NCBI RefSeq assembly: GCF_000421165.1
Contig: NZ_ATWI01000016.1
Location: forward strand, 43,881-107,880
Length of the DNA stretch: 64,000 nt
Direction of reading: 5' to 3'
Source: Marinobacter daepoensis DSM 16072
GTDB lineage: Bacteria; Pseudomonadota; Gammaproteobacteria; Pseudomonadales; Oleiphilaceae
Below the pieces are notes generated by a model. That model saw only the letters and a list, made by a program, of their open reading frames with translations, did no database searches and was not told where the DNA came from. Shown here in pieces: positions 33,988 through 42,808 of this stretch. The translations under genes were made by a program, and so were the position numbers. Numbering within the stretch: the stretch's first letter is position 1; each line of letters begins with the position of its first letter.

Positions 33988-36735
33988 TTGAGTACCCGCT
34001 ATCTGGAAAGCCTGTTTAACCCTGAATCCATCGTTGTCATCGGCGCCTCAGAGCGGGCCGATAACCTGGGGGGCATGGTACTTCGGAACCTGCTGGGTGG
34101 TGGCTACCCAGGGCGCATGGCGGTGGTGAACCGGAGTGATTACGAAAACGTTCATGGGGTGCCGTGTGTGCGCAAGGTGTCCCTGCTCGATTTCAGCCCG
34201 GATCTGGCGATTATCTGTACGCCCCCGTATACGGTTCCGAAGATGATTCGGAAACTCGGTGAATGCGGCGTGCGTACCGCCATTGTGATGACCGGGGGAA
34301 TGTCGCGGACACACAGTAAAACCGGCCAGCCATTGATGTATTCCGTCCGGGATGCTGCGCGGGAGACCGGTATACGGGTGCTGGGGCCAAACACCATCGG
34401 TCTTATGGTGCCTGCCCGCCACCTGAACGCTACCTATGCCCATATGGGCGCAATTCCGGGCCGGGTGGCATTTGTCGGGCAGTCGGGAACGATTGCCAGT
34501 TCTGTGTTGGACTGGGCGTTTGCCAGGGGCGTGGGGTTTTCCTATTTCCTGACCCTGGGAGACGGCATGGACATTGATCACGATGATCTGATCGACTACC
34601 TGGCTCAGGATACCCAGACCCGAGCGATTCTGCTGCACATTGAGAACATTCCCAACCCTCGCCGGTTTATGTCAGCGGTCCGGGTAGCTTCACGAACCAA
34701 GCCGGTGATAGCGGTAAAATCCGGTCGCGTACCAGAATCAGAGTGGTTCACTCACGAGCTGCCGGCGGGTATCAAGCGCAGTGACCCGATTTACGATGCG
34801 ATGCTTCAGCGGTCAGGTGTGCTTCGGGTCGATGGTTTGGGGCAGATGTTTGATGCGCTGGAAACGCTGACCAGGATGCGGCCGCTTCGGCGAGAGTCCC
34901 TAGCGATTATGGCCAACGGGGTAGGCCCGGGTGTGCTGGCGGTTGACCGGTTGTCAGACCTGGGTGGAGAGTTGGCGGATTTTTCAGATGAGACCGTTAA
35001 GGCCTTGGCGGAGTTGCTGCCTCCCTACTGGACGCGTCGGAACCCGATTGACCTGAACTATGATGCGACGCCGGAACTGTACGGTAAAGCCATCAAGATT
35101 CTGGCAAAAGACCCGAACGTGGCCAATGTTCTGGTTATGTACGCCCCCACATTGGTGGAAGACAGCTTACAGATTGCCGACGCGGTGGTTCAGGCGTCCA
35201 AGGGGACGCGCCTGAACATCTTTACCTGTTGGCTCGGCCAGAGCACGGTGATGGACTCTCGCGAGGAGTTTTACCGGGCCGGGTTACCCTCGTTCTTCAA
35301 CCCGGAAAAAGCGGTGATGGCGTTCATGCAGCATGTACGGCATCAGCGTATACAGCGATTGCTGACGGAAACCCCGGAATCGTTTACCGACCATTTCGCT
35401 GACCGGGCCAACACCCGGAAGCTGGTCGCGCGGGCGCTTCGGGATGGTCGCCGGCATCTCTCCAACCGGGAAGCCCGGCGGGTTATCTGCGATTACGGCA
35501 TCAACACCATCGATACGGTTTACTGTGACGATGTTGAAGAGGTGCTGGAAGTCTTTGCCGTTGAGCGGCGCCCTATTGATATCACCGTGATTCACGAGCA
35601 GGTGTGTTACCCGTTCCTGAACCTTAGCCCTACCCAACGCCGCTATAAGGGCACCGTCAAGAAGCTCAACAGCGAGCAGGCAATCATCGACAGTTGCCGC
35701 TTTCTGATGGAAGAATACCGTGAGCATTTCCCCAGAAGCGGGTTTCTTGGCTTTGCCGTCCAGCGCTCCTATCAGCATGTGGGCGGCATTGAGTTCAGTG
35801 TCGGTATTACCCGGGACGAGGTTTTTGGGCCGCTGGTGGTGTGCGGCGCCGCAGGTGCCCAGATCAACATTATGACGGACCGCCAGATTGCCTTGCCGCC
35901 GCTGAATATGGTTCTGGCACGTGAGTTGTTGCGGCGTACCTACATGTACAAGCTGCTCAAGGAACACAGCCTTAAACCGGAGGAGGATATCCGGGCGGTC
36001 TCAGAGACTCTGGTGACCCTGTCCCAGATTGTTATCGATATTCCTGAGATCAAGGGCCTTGAAATATCGCCGCTCCTGTTTAGTGAGCAGGGGGCGGTGG
36101 CGGTTAACATTGCCATAGATCTGGATGACCATCCGATCAAACCGATCATTCAGCCCTACCCAAGGGAGCTGGAAGAATGGCTGGTGCTGCCCAGATCGGG
36201 GCGACGGGTGATCATTCGGCCGGTGCTGGCAGAGGACGAGCCCGCCCACCGGCGTTTCCATGAATACCAGTCTCCGGAGTCTATTCGCTATCGCTTTTTC
36301 CAGTACCGTAAACACTTTTCCCGGGAAGACGTGGCTCAGATGGTCCAGATTGATTACGACCGGGAGATGGTGTTCATCGCCAATGCGCCACGGGAAGATG
36401 GCGAGGGCGATGAGACGTTGGGTACGGTTCGAACCTGGACCGACGCCGATAATCTGCGTTGCGAGTTCGCGGTTATGGTGGATGACCGGATGAAGGGTGA
36501 GGGCCTGGGTGTGGCCCTGATGCAGAAAATGATTGATTACTGCCGCGCTCGCGGAACCATGGAAATGGTGGGCAATGTATTGCCAGATAACCGGCCAATG
36601 CTGCAACTGGCGGAACACCTGGGTTTCGACATCAAGTACAACCAAGAGGAGGAAGTGATGGACTTGCGGCTGGTCCTGAATGAGCCTCAGAAAGACTGGC
36701 AGATAGAGCGCCTGGGGAAAGGGGGGCACCTGTAA
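33988..36735 (+). CDS. Acyl-CoA synthetase-like GNAT protein acetyltransferase, Pat/YfiQ type
   Basis: A 915-residue fusion protein. The N-terminal part (about 1-460) is the CoA-binding and ligase half of an ADP-forming acyl-CoA synthetase (VVIGASERADNLGGMVLRNLL, then GFSYFLTLGDGMDIDHDDLIDYL). The middle (about 490-720) is the ATP-grasp-like half. The C-terminal part (about 740-890) is a GNAT acetyltransferase with the acetyl-CoA loop VMVDDRMKGEGLGVALMQ. This layout is that of Pat/YfiQ, which acetylates lysines of enzymes such as acetyl-CoA synthetase. The start is TTG at 33988 with TGGGAGAG ten bases upstream. It is divergent from the deacetylase-like gene, with 203 bases between starts, and a hairpin at 36721 overlaps its stop. 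Confidence 0.92.
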   Translation: MSTRYLESLFNPESIVVIGASERADNLGGMVLRNLLGGGYPGRMAVVNRSDYENVHGVPCVRKVSLLDFSPDLAIICTPPYTVPKMIRKLGECGVRTAIVMTGGMSRTHSKTGQPLMYSVRDAARETGIRVLGPNTIGLMVPARHLNATYAHMGAIPGRVAFVGQSGTIASSVLDWAFARGVGFSYFLTLGDGMDIDHDDLIDYLAQDTQTRAILLHIENIPNPRRFMSAVRVASRTKPVIAVKSGRVPESEWFTHELPAGIKRSDPIYDAMLQRSGVLRVDGLGQMFDALETLTRMRPLRRESLAIMANGVGPGVLAVDRLSDLGGELADFSDETVKALAELLPPYWTRRNPIDLNYDATPELYGKAIKILAKDPNVANVLVMYAPTLVEDSLQIADAVVQASKGTRLNIFTCWLGQSTVMDSREEFYRAGLPSFFNPEKAVMAFMQHVRHQRIQRLLTETPESFTDHFADRANTRKLVARALRDGRRHLSNREARRVICDYGINTIDTVYCDDVEEVLEVFAVERRPIDITVIHEQVCYPFLNLSPTQRRYKGTVKKLNSEQAIIDSCRFLMEEYREHFPRSGFLGFAVQRSYQHVGGIEFSVGITRDEVFGPLVVCGAAGAQINIMTDRQIALPPLNMVLARELLRRTYMYKLLKEHSLKPEEDIRAVSETLVTLSQIVIDIPEIKGLEISPLLFSEQGAVAVNIAIDLDDHPIKPIIQPYPRELEEWLVLPRSGRRVIIRPVLAEDEPAHRRFHEYQSPESIRYRFFQYRKHFSREDVAQMVQIDYDREMVFIANAPREDGEGDETLGTVRTWTDADNLRCEFAVMVDDRMKGEGLGVALMQKMIDYCRARGTMEMVGNVLPDNRPMLQLAEHLGFDIKYNQEEEVMDLRLVLNEPQKDWQIERLGKGGHL

Positions 36736-36742
36736 GCCCCCC
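36721..36742. terminator. Hairpin spanning the acetyltransferase stop
   Basis: GGGGGGC (36721-36727) and GCCCCCC (36736-36742) form a perfect 7-bp stem with an eight-base loop that includes the TAA stop. Extra Cs follow, without a T-run. It sits between convergent genes and probably helps end both transcripts. Confidence 0.5.
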
Positions 36743-36761
36743 CCTTGATCCGTGGCTCTGA

Positions 36762-37688
36762 CTATTCCTCGACGATCGCGGAGCGGTCTTCTCCGCCCAA
36801 GGCTTCCAGCAGGCCCGGGATCAGTCGTGACAGTTCCAGGGTCATGATGGTGAACGCTGCATCGAACTTGGCCAAGGCGTCGTCCACATCAACGTCATCC
36901 AGCTGTTCCTGAAGGGTTTCGCCGAACTTGAGGCGGCGAATTCCCAACTCTTCATCCAGCACAAACGAGACATTGTCATCCCAGGTCAGGGCCAGCTTGG
37001 TCACCTGCATGCCTGCCTGCAGGTGGTTGAGGATTTCATCTGCTTTCAGGTCAAGGCCTTTGCACCGAACCACTCCGCCATCTTCTGACGGATCTTTCAG
37101 CTCGCATTCGCTTCCCAGAGTGATGCTCGCAGGGTGGTCAATGCTTTCGTTCAGCCAGCCGGTGAAGGTAAAAGCAGGGGATTGTTCAACCGCAGGTGGC
37201 CGAACGGGAAGAGAGCCCAGGCTTTTACGCAGCGTGGAGGCAAGGTCTTCGGCTTGCTTAGCTGAGCCTGCGTCGACCACAAGAACGCCATCCTGTGGGG
37301 CAAGATAGGCAAAGCAACGGCGATTTCGTGAAAAGGCCTGAGGCAGCATTTCCAGCATCACCTGTTCTTTGAGTTCGTCTTTTTCCTTGCGTCGAACCTT
37401 TCGGCCCTGTTCCAGTTCAATGGCTTCAGCCCGTTCCTCGACCATTTCCTTGATCACGGGGCCGGGCAGGATTTTCTCTTCTTTTCTCAGGGCAATCAGG
37501 TGATAGCCGTTCGCGCTGTGTACCAACTGATCTCCGTGCTTGCCAAGCGGAGGCACCCAGCCCTGGCGCTGAGTTTCCTGGGGGCCGCAGGGCTTAAAAG
37601 CATCGGCCTGGAGTTTCTCTTCCAGAACGTCGGCAGAAATGTCGAAGGGTTTGGTGAAACGGAAAATGCGTGCGTTACGGAACCACAT
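36762..37688 (-). CDS. rdgC: Recombination-associated protein RdgC
   Basis: A 308-residue DNA-binding protein that forms a ring around double-stranded DNA and restrains RecA. The opening MWFRNARIFRFTKPF and the phrases WVPPLGKHGDQLVH, LALTWDDNVSFVLDEELGIRRLKFG and FDAAFTIMTLELSRLIPGLLEALGG are typical of RdgC, and length is the usual 300-310. The gene lies 99 bases downstream of the DUF2788 gene on the same strand, separated by a hairpin at 37749. It is convergent with the acetyltransferase gene. Confidence 0.96.
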   Translation of the reverse strand: MWFRNARIFRFTKPFDISADVLEEKLQADAFKPCGPQETQRQGWVPPLGKHGDQLVHSANGYHLIALRKEEKILPGPVIKEMVEERAEAIELEQGRKVRRKEKDELKEQVMLEMLPQAFSRNRRCFAYLAPQDGVLVVDAGSAKQAEDLASTLRKSLGSLPVRPPAVEQSPAFTFTGWLNESIDHPASITLGSECELKDPSEDGGVVRCKGLDLKADEILNHLQAGMQVTKLALTWDDNVSFVLDEELGIRRLKFGETLQEQLDDVDVDDALAKFDAAFTIMTLELSRLIPGLLEALGGEDRSAIVEE

Positions 37689-37748
37689 TGGGGCGAATCC
37701 TTGGTCAGATCGGGACTTGTCGAATCAGGGAAAAGGGCAGGGATGATA

Positions 37749-37768
37749 CGGCTACCGGGCGGTAGCCG
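37749..37768 (-). terminator. Hairpin between the DUF2788 gene and rdgC
   Basis: CGGCTACC (37749-37756), loop GGGC and GGTAGCCG (37761-37768) form a perfect 8-bp stem 19 bases beyond the DUF2788 stop on the minus strand. No T-run follows. It could be a terminator for that gene or an attenuating structure in the rdgC leader. Confidence 0.5.
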
Positions 37769-37787
37769 TAAAGTGACCAGAGACTCG

Positions 37788-37988
37788 TCAGATTTGCATC
37801 ACTTCTACCAGAACGGTCTTAATGATAAAGCCGAGAACGCCGGCGCCAAGAACGGTGAAGAGTGCAATGGTGCCAAATTTGCCTGCCTGAGATTTTTTGG
37901 CAAGATCCCATACGATGAACCCCATCCAGCCAATAAGGCCTGTCAGAAGTACCATCATGGCGATCTGGGAAAATACAGCTTCGTTCAT
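37788..37988 (-). CDS. DUF2788-family small membrane protein
   Basis: A 66-residue protein with two hydrophobic segments (about 9-28, MMVLLTGLIGWMGFIVWDLA, and about 38-60, FGTIALFTVLGAGVLGFIIKTVL), separated by a short basic loop KKSQAGK. Size and sequence match the DUF2788 family of inner-membrane proteins of unknown function found in Pseudomonas and relatives. Nothing shows its role. It lies 63 bases downstream of yaaA on the same strand and might be co-transcribed with it. Confidence 0.82.
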   Translation of the reverse strand: MNEAVFSQIAMMVLLTGLIGWMGFIVWDLAKKSQAGKFGTIALFTVLGAGVLGFIIKTVLVEVMQI

Positions 37989-38051
37989 GATAACTCCGAT
38001 ATCAACAAAGGTCTGACGGTTTAAATGGATGCTTTTGAGGGGGCGGTCGAA

Positions 38052-38822
38052 TCAGTGCTCGTCCCGCAGGAAAATCCAGTTGTTGCTATCAGATTGGTCT
38101 TCACTGAAGTAGTAGCCGTCCAGGTTGAAGCCCTTGAGATCGTCGGCCTGTGTGATCCGATTCTGGATCGCATAACGGCACATCAGCCCACGTGCCTTCT
38201 TGGCATAGAAACTGATTATCTTGTACTGTCCGTTTTTCCAGTCTTTGAACTGCGGAGTAATCAGGCGCGCGTCGAGTTGTTTCTTCTGGACACTTTTGAA
38301 GTATTCGTTCGAAGCCAGGTTGACCAGCACCTTGTCGTCGTTGGCGAGCCTGTGATTCAGGGCCTCTGTAATCCTGGTTCCCCAGAAGGCATAGAGATCT
38401 TTGCCACGGGTATTCCCGAATCGGGTTCCCATTTCCAGGCGGTAAGGTTGCATCAGGTCTAGCGGTTTGAGCAGGCCGTAGAGGCCCGAAAGAATGCGCA
38501 GGTGGTTCTGGGCGAAGGCGAAATCCTCTTCGCTGAAGCTCTCTGCATTCAGCCCTGTGTACACATCACCTTTAAAGGCCAGCACGGCCTGTCGGGCATT
38601 GTCCGCTGTAAACGGCGTGCACCAGGACTGAAATCGCTCCGCATTCAGTTGGCCAAGCTTATCGCTTATGCTCATGAGGTTGCTGATCTGATGGGGCTCC
38701 AGCTCTTTGAGCTGGTCAATCAGTTCGCAGGCATCGTCCAGAAAGTCCGGCTGGGTATGGGTTTCCGTTGCCAGTGGGCTCTCGTAGTCCAGTGTCTTGG
38801 CTGGAGAGATGATCATCAGCAT
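38052..38822 (-). CDS. yaaA: Peroxide stress protein YaaA (DUF328)
   Basis: A 256-residue protein of the YaaA family, which lowers free iron and protects DNA and proteins during peroxide stress in E. coli. The N-terminus MLMIISPAKTLDYESPL and the core phrases AFKGDVYTGLNAESF, LRILSGLYGLLKPLDLMQPYRLEMGT and FYAKKARGLMCRY are nearly invariant in the family, and length is standard. It follows the glutaredoxin-like gene by 12 bases on the same strand, so an oxidative-stress-related operon yciK-grx-yaaA is likely. Confidence 0.96.
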   Translation of the reverse strand: MLMIISPAKTLDYESPLATETHTQPDFLDDACELIDQLKELEPHQISNLMSISDKLGQLNAERFQSWCTPFTADNARQAVLAFKGDVYTGLNAESFSEEDFAFAQNHLRILSGLYGLLKPLDLMQPYRLEMGTRFGNTRGKDLYAFWGTRITEALNHRLANDDKVLVNLASNEYFKSVQKKQLDARLITPQFKDWKNGQYKIISFYAKKARGLMCRYAIQNRITQADDLKGFNLDGYYFSEDQSDSNNWIFLRDEH

Positions 38823-38834
38823 GTCAGAGAATCC

Positions 38835-39068
38835 TCATTGCAGAAACGTCAGTAACTGGTTGCCGGTAAATGGCCAGTCCAGTTCGGCCCCGGTATCGTT
38901 GCGGCGTAGTACCGGAATACGGGTGCCATAGCGCTCAACCAGAGCTTCCGACTGGGCGATATCCACCACATCCACCGGGATCGGCTCGGGCATGGGAGTG
39001 TTCACCAGCAGAGCCTCGGCCAGTTCGCATAAATGGCATTGTGAGGTTGTATAAAACAGGAGTTCCAT
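38835..39068 (-). CDS. Glutaredoxin-like protein (DUF836 type)
   Basis: A 77-residue thioredoxin-fold protein with the redox motif CHLC near the N-terminus (TTSQCHLCELAEALL) and the cis-proline region TRIPVLRRN. Short stand-alone glutaredoxin-like proteins of this DUF836 group are common beside yaaA/yciK-type genes in gammaproteobacteria. The reaction partner is unknown. Its start codon shares one base with the yciK stop (TGATG), which shows translational coupling, and yaaA follows 12 bases later. Confidence 0.88.
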   Translation of the reverse strand: MELLFYTTSQCHLCELAEALLVNTPMPEPIPVDVVDIAQSEALVERYGTRIPVLRRNDTGAELDWPFTGNQLLTFLQ

Positions 39069-39820
39069 CAGCGTTTGGGTTGTGCGTCAATCTGCTGGCC
39101 ATTTACCCCTTGGCTGTCCCGCCCCATCAGGTACAGGTACACAGGCATCAGTTGCTCAGGGTCGGGGTTATTCTTCGGAGCTTCTGCCGGGTAGGCCAGA
39201 ACCCGCATGCCGGTCCGGGTTGCTCCGGGATTCAGGCTGTTTACGCGGATATTGTGGCGCTCGTCATTCAACTCGTCGGCCAGCAGCTGGGCAAGCCCCT
39301 CTACCGCAAACTTGGAAACAGCGTAGGCTCCCCAGTAAGCCCGTGCCTGACGACCAACGCCGGAAGAGGTGAAAATCATGGAGGCATCGTCGGATTTGCG
39401 CAGCAGGGGGATCATGGCACGACTGAGCAGGAACGGTGCTGTCGCATTCACCTGCATCACCTTGCTCCAGGTTTCCGGATCATAGAGTTCAACCGGGCTA
39501 CGGGAGCCCAGAATGCCCGCGTTGTGGAGCAGGCCATCAAGACGACCGAAGTTGTCTTCAAGAGTCATCGCCAGTTCTTCGTAATCCTTGACCGCTGCGC
39601 CTTCGAAGTTCATGGGGACGATGGCTGGCTGGGGATGCCCGGCCGCCTCGATCTCGTCATACACTTCTTCCAGCCGGGAGACGGTCCGGCCAACCAGAAT
39701 AACGGTCGCTCCGTGGGCGGCATAGGCTCTCGCCGCAGCACGGCCGATGCCGCTGCCTGCGCCGGTTACCATGACAATGCGGTCTTTCAGAAGATCAGCG
39801 GGTGCCTGGTAATCTTGCAT
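39068..39820 (-). CDS. yciK: YciK-like SDR oxidoreductase
   Basis: A 250-residue short-chain dehydrogenase/reductase. The ATG at 39820 (MQDYQAPADLLKDR) is chosen because GGAGA lies eight bases upstream and the N-terminus aligns with the family. The cofactor motif is TGAGSGIGRAAA at about 19-30, the NAG motif is LHNAGILGS, and the catalytic tetrad includes SSGVG and YAVSK. The substrate of YciK is not established. In Pseudomonas, as I recall, yciK follows mupP and ubiG, as it does here, with 64 bases between it and mupP. A one-base stop/start overlap links it to the glutaredoxin-like gene. Confidence 0.93.
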   Translation of the reverse strand: MQDYQAPADLLKDRIVMVTGAGSGIGRAAARAYAAHGATVILVGRTVSRLEEVYDEIEAAGHPQPAIVPMNFEGAAVKDYEELAMTLEDNFGRLDGLLHNAGILGSRSPVELYDPETWSKVMQVNATAPFLLSRAMIPLLRKSDDASMIFTSSGVGRQARAYWGAYAVSKFAVEGLAQLLADELNDERHNIRVNSLNPGATRTGMRVLAYPAEAPKNNPDPEQLMPVYLYLMGRDSQGVNGQQIDAQPKR

Positions 39821-39884
39821 AACCTGTCTCCGTAAATCCGGTTTGAACCGGCCACACGCCAGGCCGGCGAAAAATGATTGGGCG

Positions 39885-40565
39885 TTATTGTAACAGCTTT
39901 GCCAGATCGCTGACGGTATCGACGACAACGTCGGCTTGCCACAGATCAACCGACTCCGGTTGTTCGATGTAGCCATAGCGCACTGCGATGGTGTGCATTC
40001 CGGCATTGCGGCCAGCCTCGATATCCCGTTCGTGGTCCCCCACATAGATGGCGTTGCCCGGCTCTGCCTGAAGCGCCCGGCAGGCAAGGAGGAGCGATTC
40101 AGGATGCGGTTTTCGTTCGGTAACGTGGTCCGGGCAGACCAGAATGGCACAACGTTGAGCCAGCCCCAGAGCCTTGATTAACGGTTCTGCGAAACGAGCG
40201 GGCTTATTGGTCACAATGCCCCAGGGAATCCCCTGGTTTTCGAGGTTTATGAGGAGCGACTCCATGCCATTAAACAGGGTTGTCTCAACAGCGACACCTG
40301 CCTCATACAGGTCGAGGAAGGCCGTGTGTTTTTCTGCATAGCCCTCGTGTTCTGGTTCCAGTCCAAAACCGACCCGGATCATAGCTCTGGCTCCGTTGGA
40401 TACGGAACGCCGGATCTCTTCCGGTGGCAGGTGAGTGAGCCCGTGTTGAGCGCGGAGTGCGTTCAGGCATCGGATGAAATCCGGTGCGGTATCGATCAGA
40501 GTGCCGTCCAGATCAAACAGCACTGCGTCTGGGGAGCGATCAGTTTTCACGGGCATCTCGGGCAT
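39885..40565 (-). CDS. mupP: HAD phosphatase, MupP or phosphoglycolate phosphatase type
   Basis: A 226-residue HAD-superfamily phosphatase. The first motif is VLFDLDGTLIDT, the second WGIVTNKP, and the last YVGDHERDIEAG, with the lysine in ERKPHPE. This is the Gph-like subfamily. In Pseudomonas the gene at this place, between ubiG and yciK, is mupP, the N-acetylmuramic-acid-6-phosphate phosphatase of the cell-wall recycling bypass, so context favours MupP over phosphoglycolate phosphatase. The start is either at 40565 or at the nearer MPVKTD methionine (40556). It overlaps the end of ubiG by up to 26 bases. Confidence 0.85.
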   Translation of the reverse strand: MPEMPVKTDRSPDAVLFDLDGTLIDTAPDFIRCLNALRAQHGLTHLPPEEIRRSVSNGARAMIRVGFGLEPEHEGYAEKHTAFLDLYEAGVAVETTLFNGMESLLINLENQGIPWGIVTNKPARFAEPLIKALGLAQRCAILVCPDHVTERKPHPESLLLACRALQAEPGNAIYVGDHERDIEAGRNAGMHTIAVRYGYIEQPESVDLWQADVVVDTVSDLAKLLQ

Positions 40566-41256
40566 GCATCAGGTAATTGACATCCACATCGCGGCCCAGC
40601 TTGTAGGCTTTGGTGATGGGGTTGTAGGTCATGCCCGTGAGTTCACGAATGTCCAGCCCGGCGTGGCGAAGATGGTCCGACATTTCTGACGGGCGAATGA
40701 ACTTCTTCCACTCATGGGTACCCTTGGGCAGCATGTTGAGTACGTATTCTGCTCCGACAATTGCAAACAGGAAGGACTTCGGGTTGCGGTTGATGGTCGA
40801 CACAAACATATGGCCGCCAGGCCGCAACATGCTGGCGCAGGCGCGAATGACGGAGGCTGGGTCTGGAACATGTTCCAGCATTTCCAGGCAGGTGACGACA
40901 TCGTACTGGCCTGCGTGCTCAGGGTCTCGGGCCAGTTCCTCAATGGTGGTCTGCCGGTAGTCAACCTTCACCCCGGATTCCAGCCCATGTAGTTTTGCGA
41001 CCGACAACGGGGCCTCACCCATGTCTATCCCGGTCACGTGAGCCCCCCGCAATGCCATGCCTTCGGACAACAATCCTCCACCGCAGCCAACATCAAGCAC
41101 TCGCTTGCCGGCCAGTGCGACTCGTTCATCAATGTAATTCAGCCGGAGGGGATTGATGTCGTGCAGGGGCTTGAACTCACTGGTTGGGTCCCACCAGCGG
41201 CTGGCGAGCGCCTCGAATTTGGCGATCTCATTCTGGTCTACGTTCTGGTTGCTCAT
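40540..41256 (-). CDS. ubiG: Ubiquinone biosynthesis O-methyltransferase UbiG
   Basis: A 238-residue SAM-dependent methyltransferase that carries out both O-methylations in ubiquinone synthesis. The N-terminus EIAKFEALASRWWDPTSEFKPLHDINPLRL is a UbiG hallmark, the SAM-binding motif is VLDVGCGGGLLSEGMA, and post-motifs include VVTCLEMLEHVPDP and LRPGGHMFVSTINRNPKSF. Length is typical. It overlaps the mupP gene by up to 26 bases and follows the MTA-deaminase-like gene by 21 bases on the same strand, so a long operon runs from about 42606 to 38052 or further. Confidence 0.97.
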   Translation of the reverse strand: MSNQNVDQNEIAKFEALASRWWDPTSEFKPLHDINPLRLNYIDERVALAGKRVLDVGCGGGLLSEGMALRGAHVTGIDMGEAPLSVAKLHGLESGVKVDYRQTTIEELARDPEHAGQYDVVTCLEMLEHVPDPASVIRACASMLRPGGHMFVSTINRNPKSFLFAIVGAEYVLNMLPKGTHEWKKFIRPSEMSDHLRHAGLDIRELTGMTYNPITKAYKLGRDVDVNYLMHARDAREN

Positions 41257-41277
41257 GATGGGAAGTACTCCGGATAA

Positions 41278-42606
41278 TCAGCTGAGAATCTGTTTGCGCC
41301 ATTCGTTTACCCTCAGTACCAGGTCTGGTACATCAATGCGGGTAAGTATGCCGTCCTGTAATTGTGGTACGCCATGAATCCAGCTGTGGCTTACCGCCCG
41401 GCCGTGGTTGCTGTAAACCAGATGAGAGGCAGGGTCATAGACGGGTTGAAGGTAGGGGTCACTGAGGTCGACGGCAATCAGGTCGGCCAGTTTGCCGGCA
41501 ACCAAAGACCCGATCTCCTGATCTCTGCCTAACGCTTTGGCCCCCCTCAGTGTTGCCATCTCAAGGGCCCGGTGGGCAGACAGTGCCGCGGCATCGTTGG
41601 CCACGGCCTTGGCGACCATCGCAGCGGTTTTCAGCTCGCCGAACAGGTCCAGATCGTTGTTGCTGGCGGCTCCATCGGTCCCGATGGTGACGTTGATGTC
41701 GTGGTCGAGTATTTTCTGGACCGGACAAAAGCCGCTGGCCAGCTTCAGGTTGGATTCCGGGCAATGGACGACGTGAGCTCCCGTCTGTTTCAGCAAGAGC
41801 AGATCGGATTCGTCAACCTGAGTCATATGCACACACTGGGTGTTGCTGCTCAGCACCCCCAGCTCTGCCATCCGCGCCAGCGGACGTTTGCCGGTGTTTT
41901 TGAGGGCGTCGGCCACTTCAAAGGCGGTTTCATGGAGGTGGATCTGTACCGCTGCGCCAGTGTCTTCGGCGAGCGCTACCGCTGATCTCAGTGGCCCGTC
42001 TGATACGGTGTAAGGGGCATGTGGGCCAATGGCCGGCATGACGTAGTCGTCCTGTTGCCATTGCCGGATCAGCTCTGCACCTTTGTTAAGATATTCTTCT
42101 GGCCCGGAACCCCACACGGTGGGCATATCCATTAGCGGAAAACAGATCTGGGCACGCATCCCGGTGTCGTGAGCCGCCTGCGCGGAAATCTCCGGGAAGA
42201 AATACATGTCAGAGAAGGTAGTTGTGCCGGTTCTAAGCATCTCGGCCATTGCCAGCCGGGTGCCGTCGGTCACAAACTGCTCGCTGACAAATTTGCCCTC
42301 CGCTGGCCATATGTGGTCGTTAAGCCAGGTCATCAGGGGAAGGTCGTCTGCCAGCCCCCGGAACAGTGACATGGCCGTGTGGCCGTGGAGGTTGATCAGC
42401 CCGGGGAGAACGACGTGCTGATCCAGCGTCAGGGTTTCCCGGGTGCGGTAGTGATGGTCAGCCTCGGTCTGGGGAACGATGGCCAGAATGCGGCTGCCCT
42501 GAAGTATGATCGCCTGGTGCTCAAGAACGACGCCAAAGGGTTCAACCGGGATCAGCCAACGGGCATTGATCCGGGTGTCGGCTGTGGTGATGGTGTCTGC
42601 CGTCAT
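41278..42606 (-). CDS. TRZ/ATZ-family amidohydrolase, methylthioadenosine/SAH deaminase type
   Basis: A 442-residue metal-dependent amidohydrolase that should deaminate 5'-methylthioadenosine or S-adenosylhomocysteine. The ATG at 42606 (MTADTITTADTR) has AAGGCAGG just ahead; a longer frame upstream is unsupported. Zinc ligands are in NLHGHTAMSLFRGLADDLP, IHLHETAFE and HCPESNLKLASG, and the proton-transfer aspartate is in TIGTDGAASNNDLDLFGE. The same gene order, deaminase beside mtnA and ubiG, occurs in Pseudomonas aeruginosa, where the enzyme takes MTA to methylthioinosine. It is divergent from mtnA with 202 bases between starts. Confidence 0.92.
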   Translation of the reverse strand: MTADTITTADTRINARWLIPVEPFGVVLEHQAIILQGSRILAIVPQTEADHHYRTRETLTLDQHVVLPGLINLHGHTAMSLFRGLADDLPLMTWLNDHIWPAEGKFVSEQFVTDGTRLAMAEMLRTGTTTFSDMYFFPEISAQAAHDTGMRAQICFPLMDMPTVWGSGPEEYLNKGAELIRQWQQDDYVMPAIGPHAPYTVSDGPLRSAVALAEDTGAAVQIHLHETAFEVADALKNTGKRPLARMAELGVLSSNTQCVHMTQVDESDLLLLKQTGAHVVHCPESNLKLASGFCPVQKILDHDINVTIGTDGAASNNDLDLFGELKTAAMVAKAVANDAAALSAHRALEMATLRGAKALGRDQEIGSLVAGKLADLIAVDLSDPYLQPVYDPASHLVYSNHGRAVSHSWIHGVPQLQDGILTRIDVPDLVLRVNEWRKQILS

Positions 42607-42808
42607 TGACCTGCCTTGAGGGTTAAGGGCACTACAGGTGCCTGAAAATCCAATGGGCAAGTATAACCAGCGGCGTGGGGCAGAACTACCCCGGCAGCGT
42701 TCACCGGGGTCTATTTTCCGGACATTGGTCAAGCCTCTTCAAAACGGGGCGGTCAATCTGGTTTGATAGGGCTATACTCGCAGCTTTTCTTTAGGCACGG
42801 AGTTTTCT

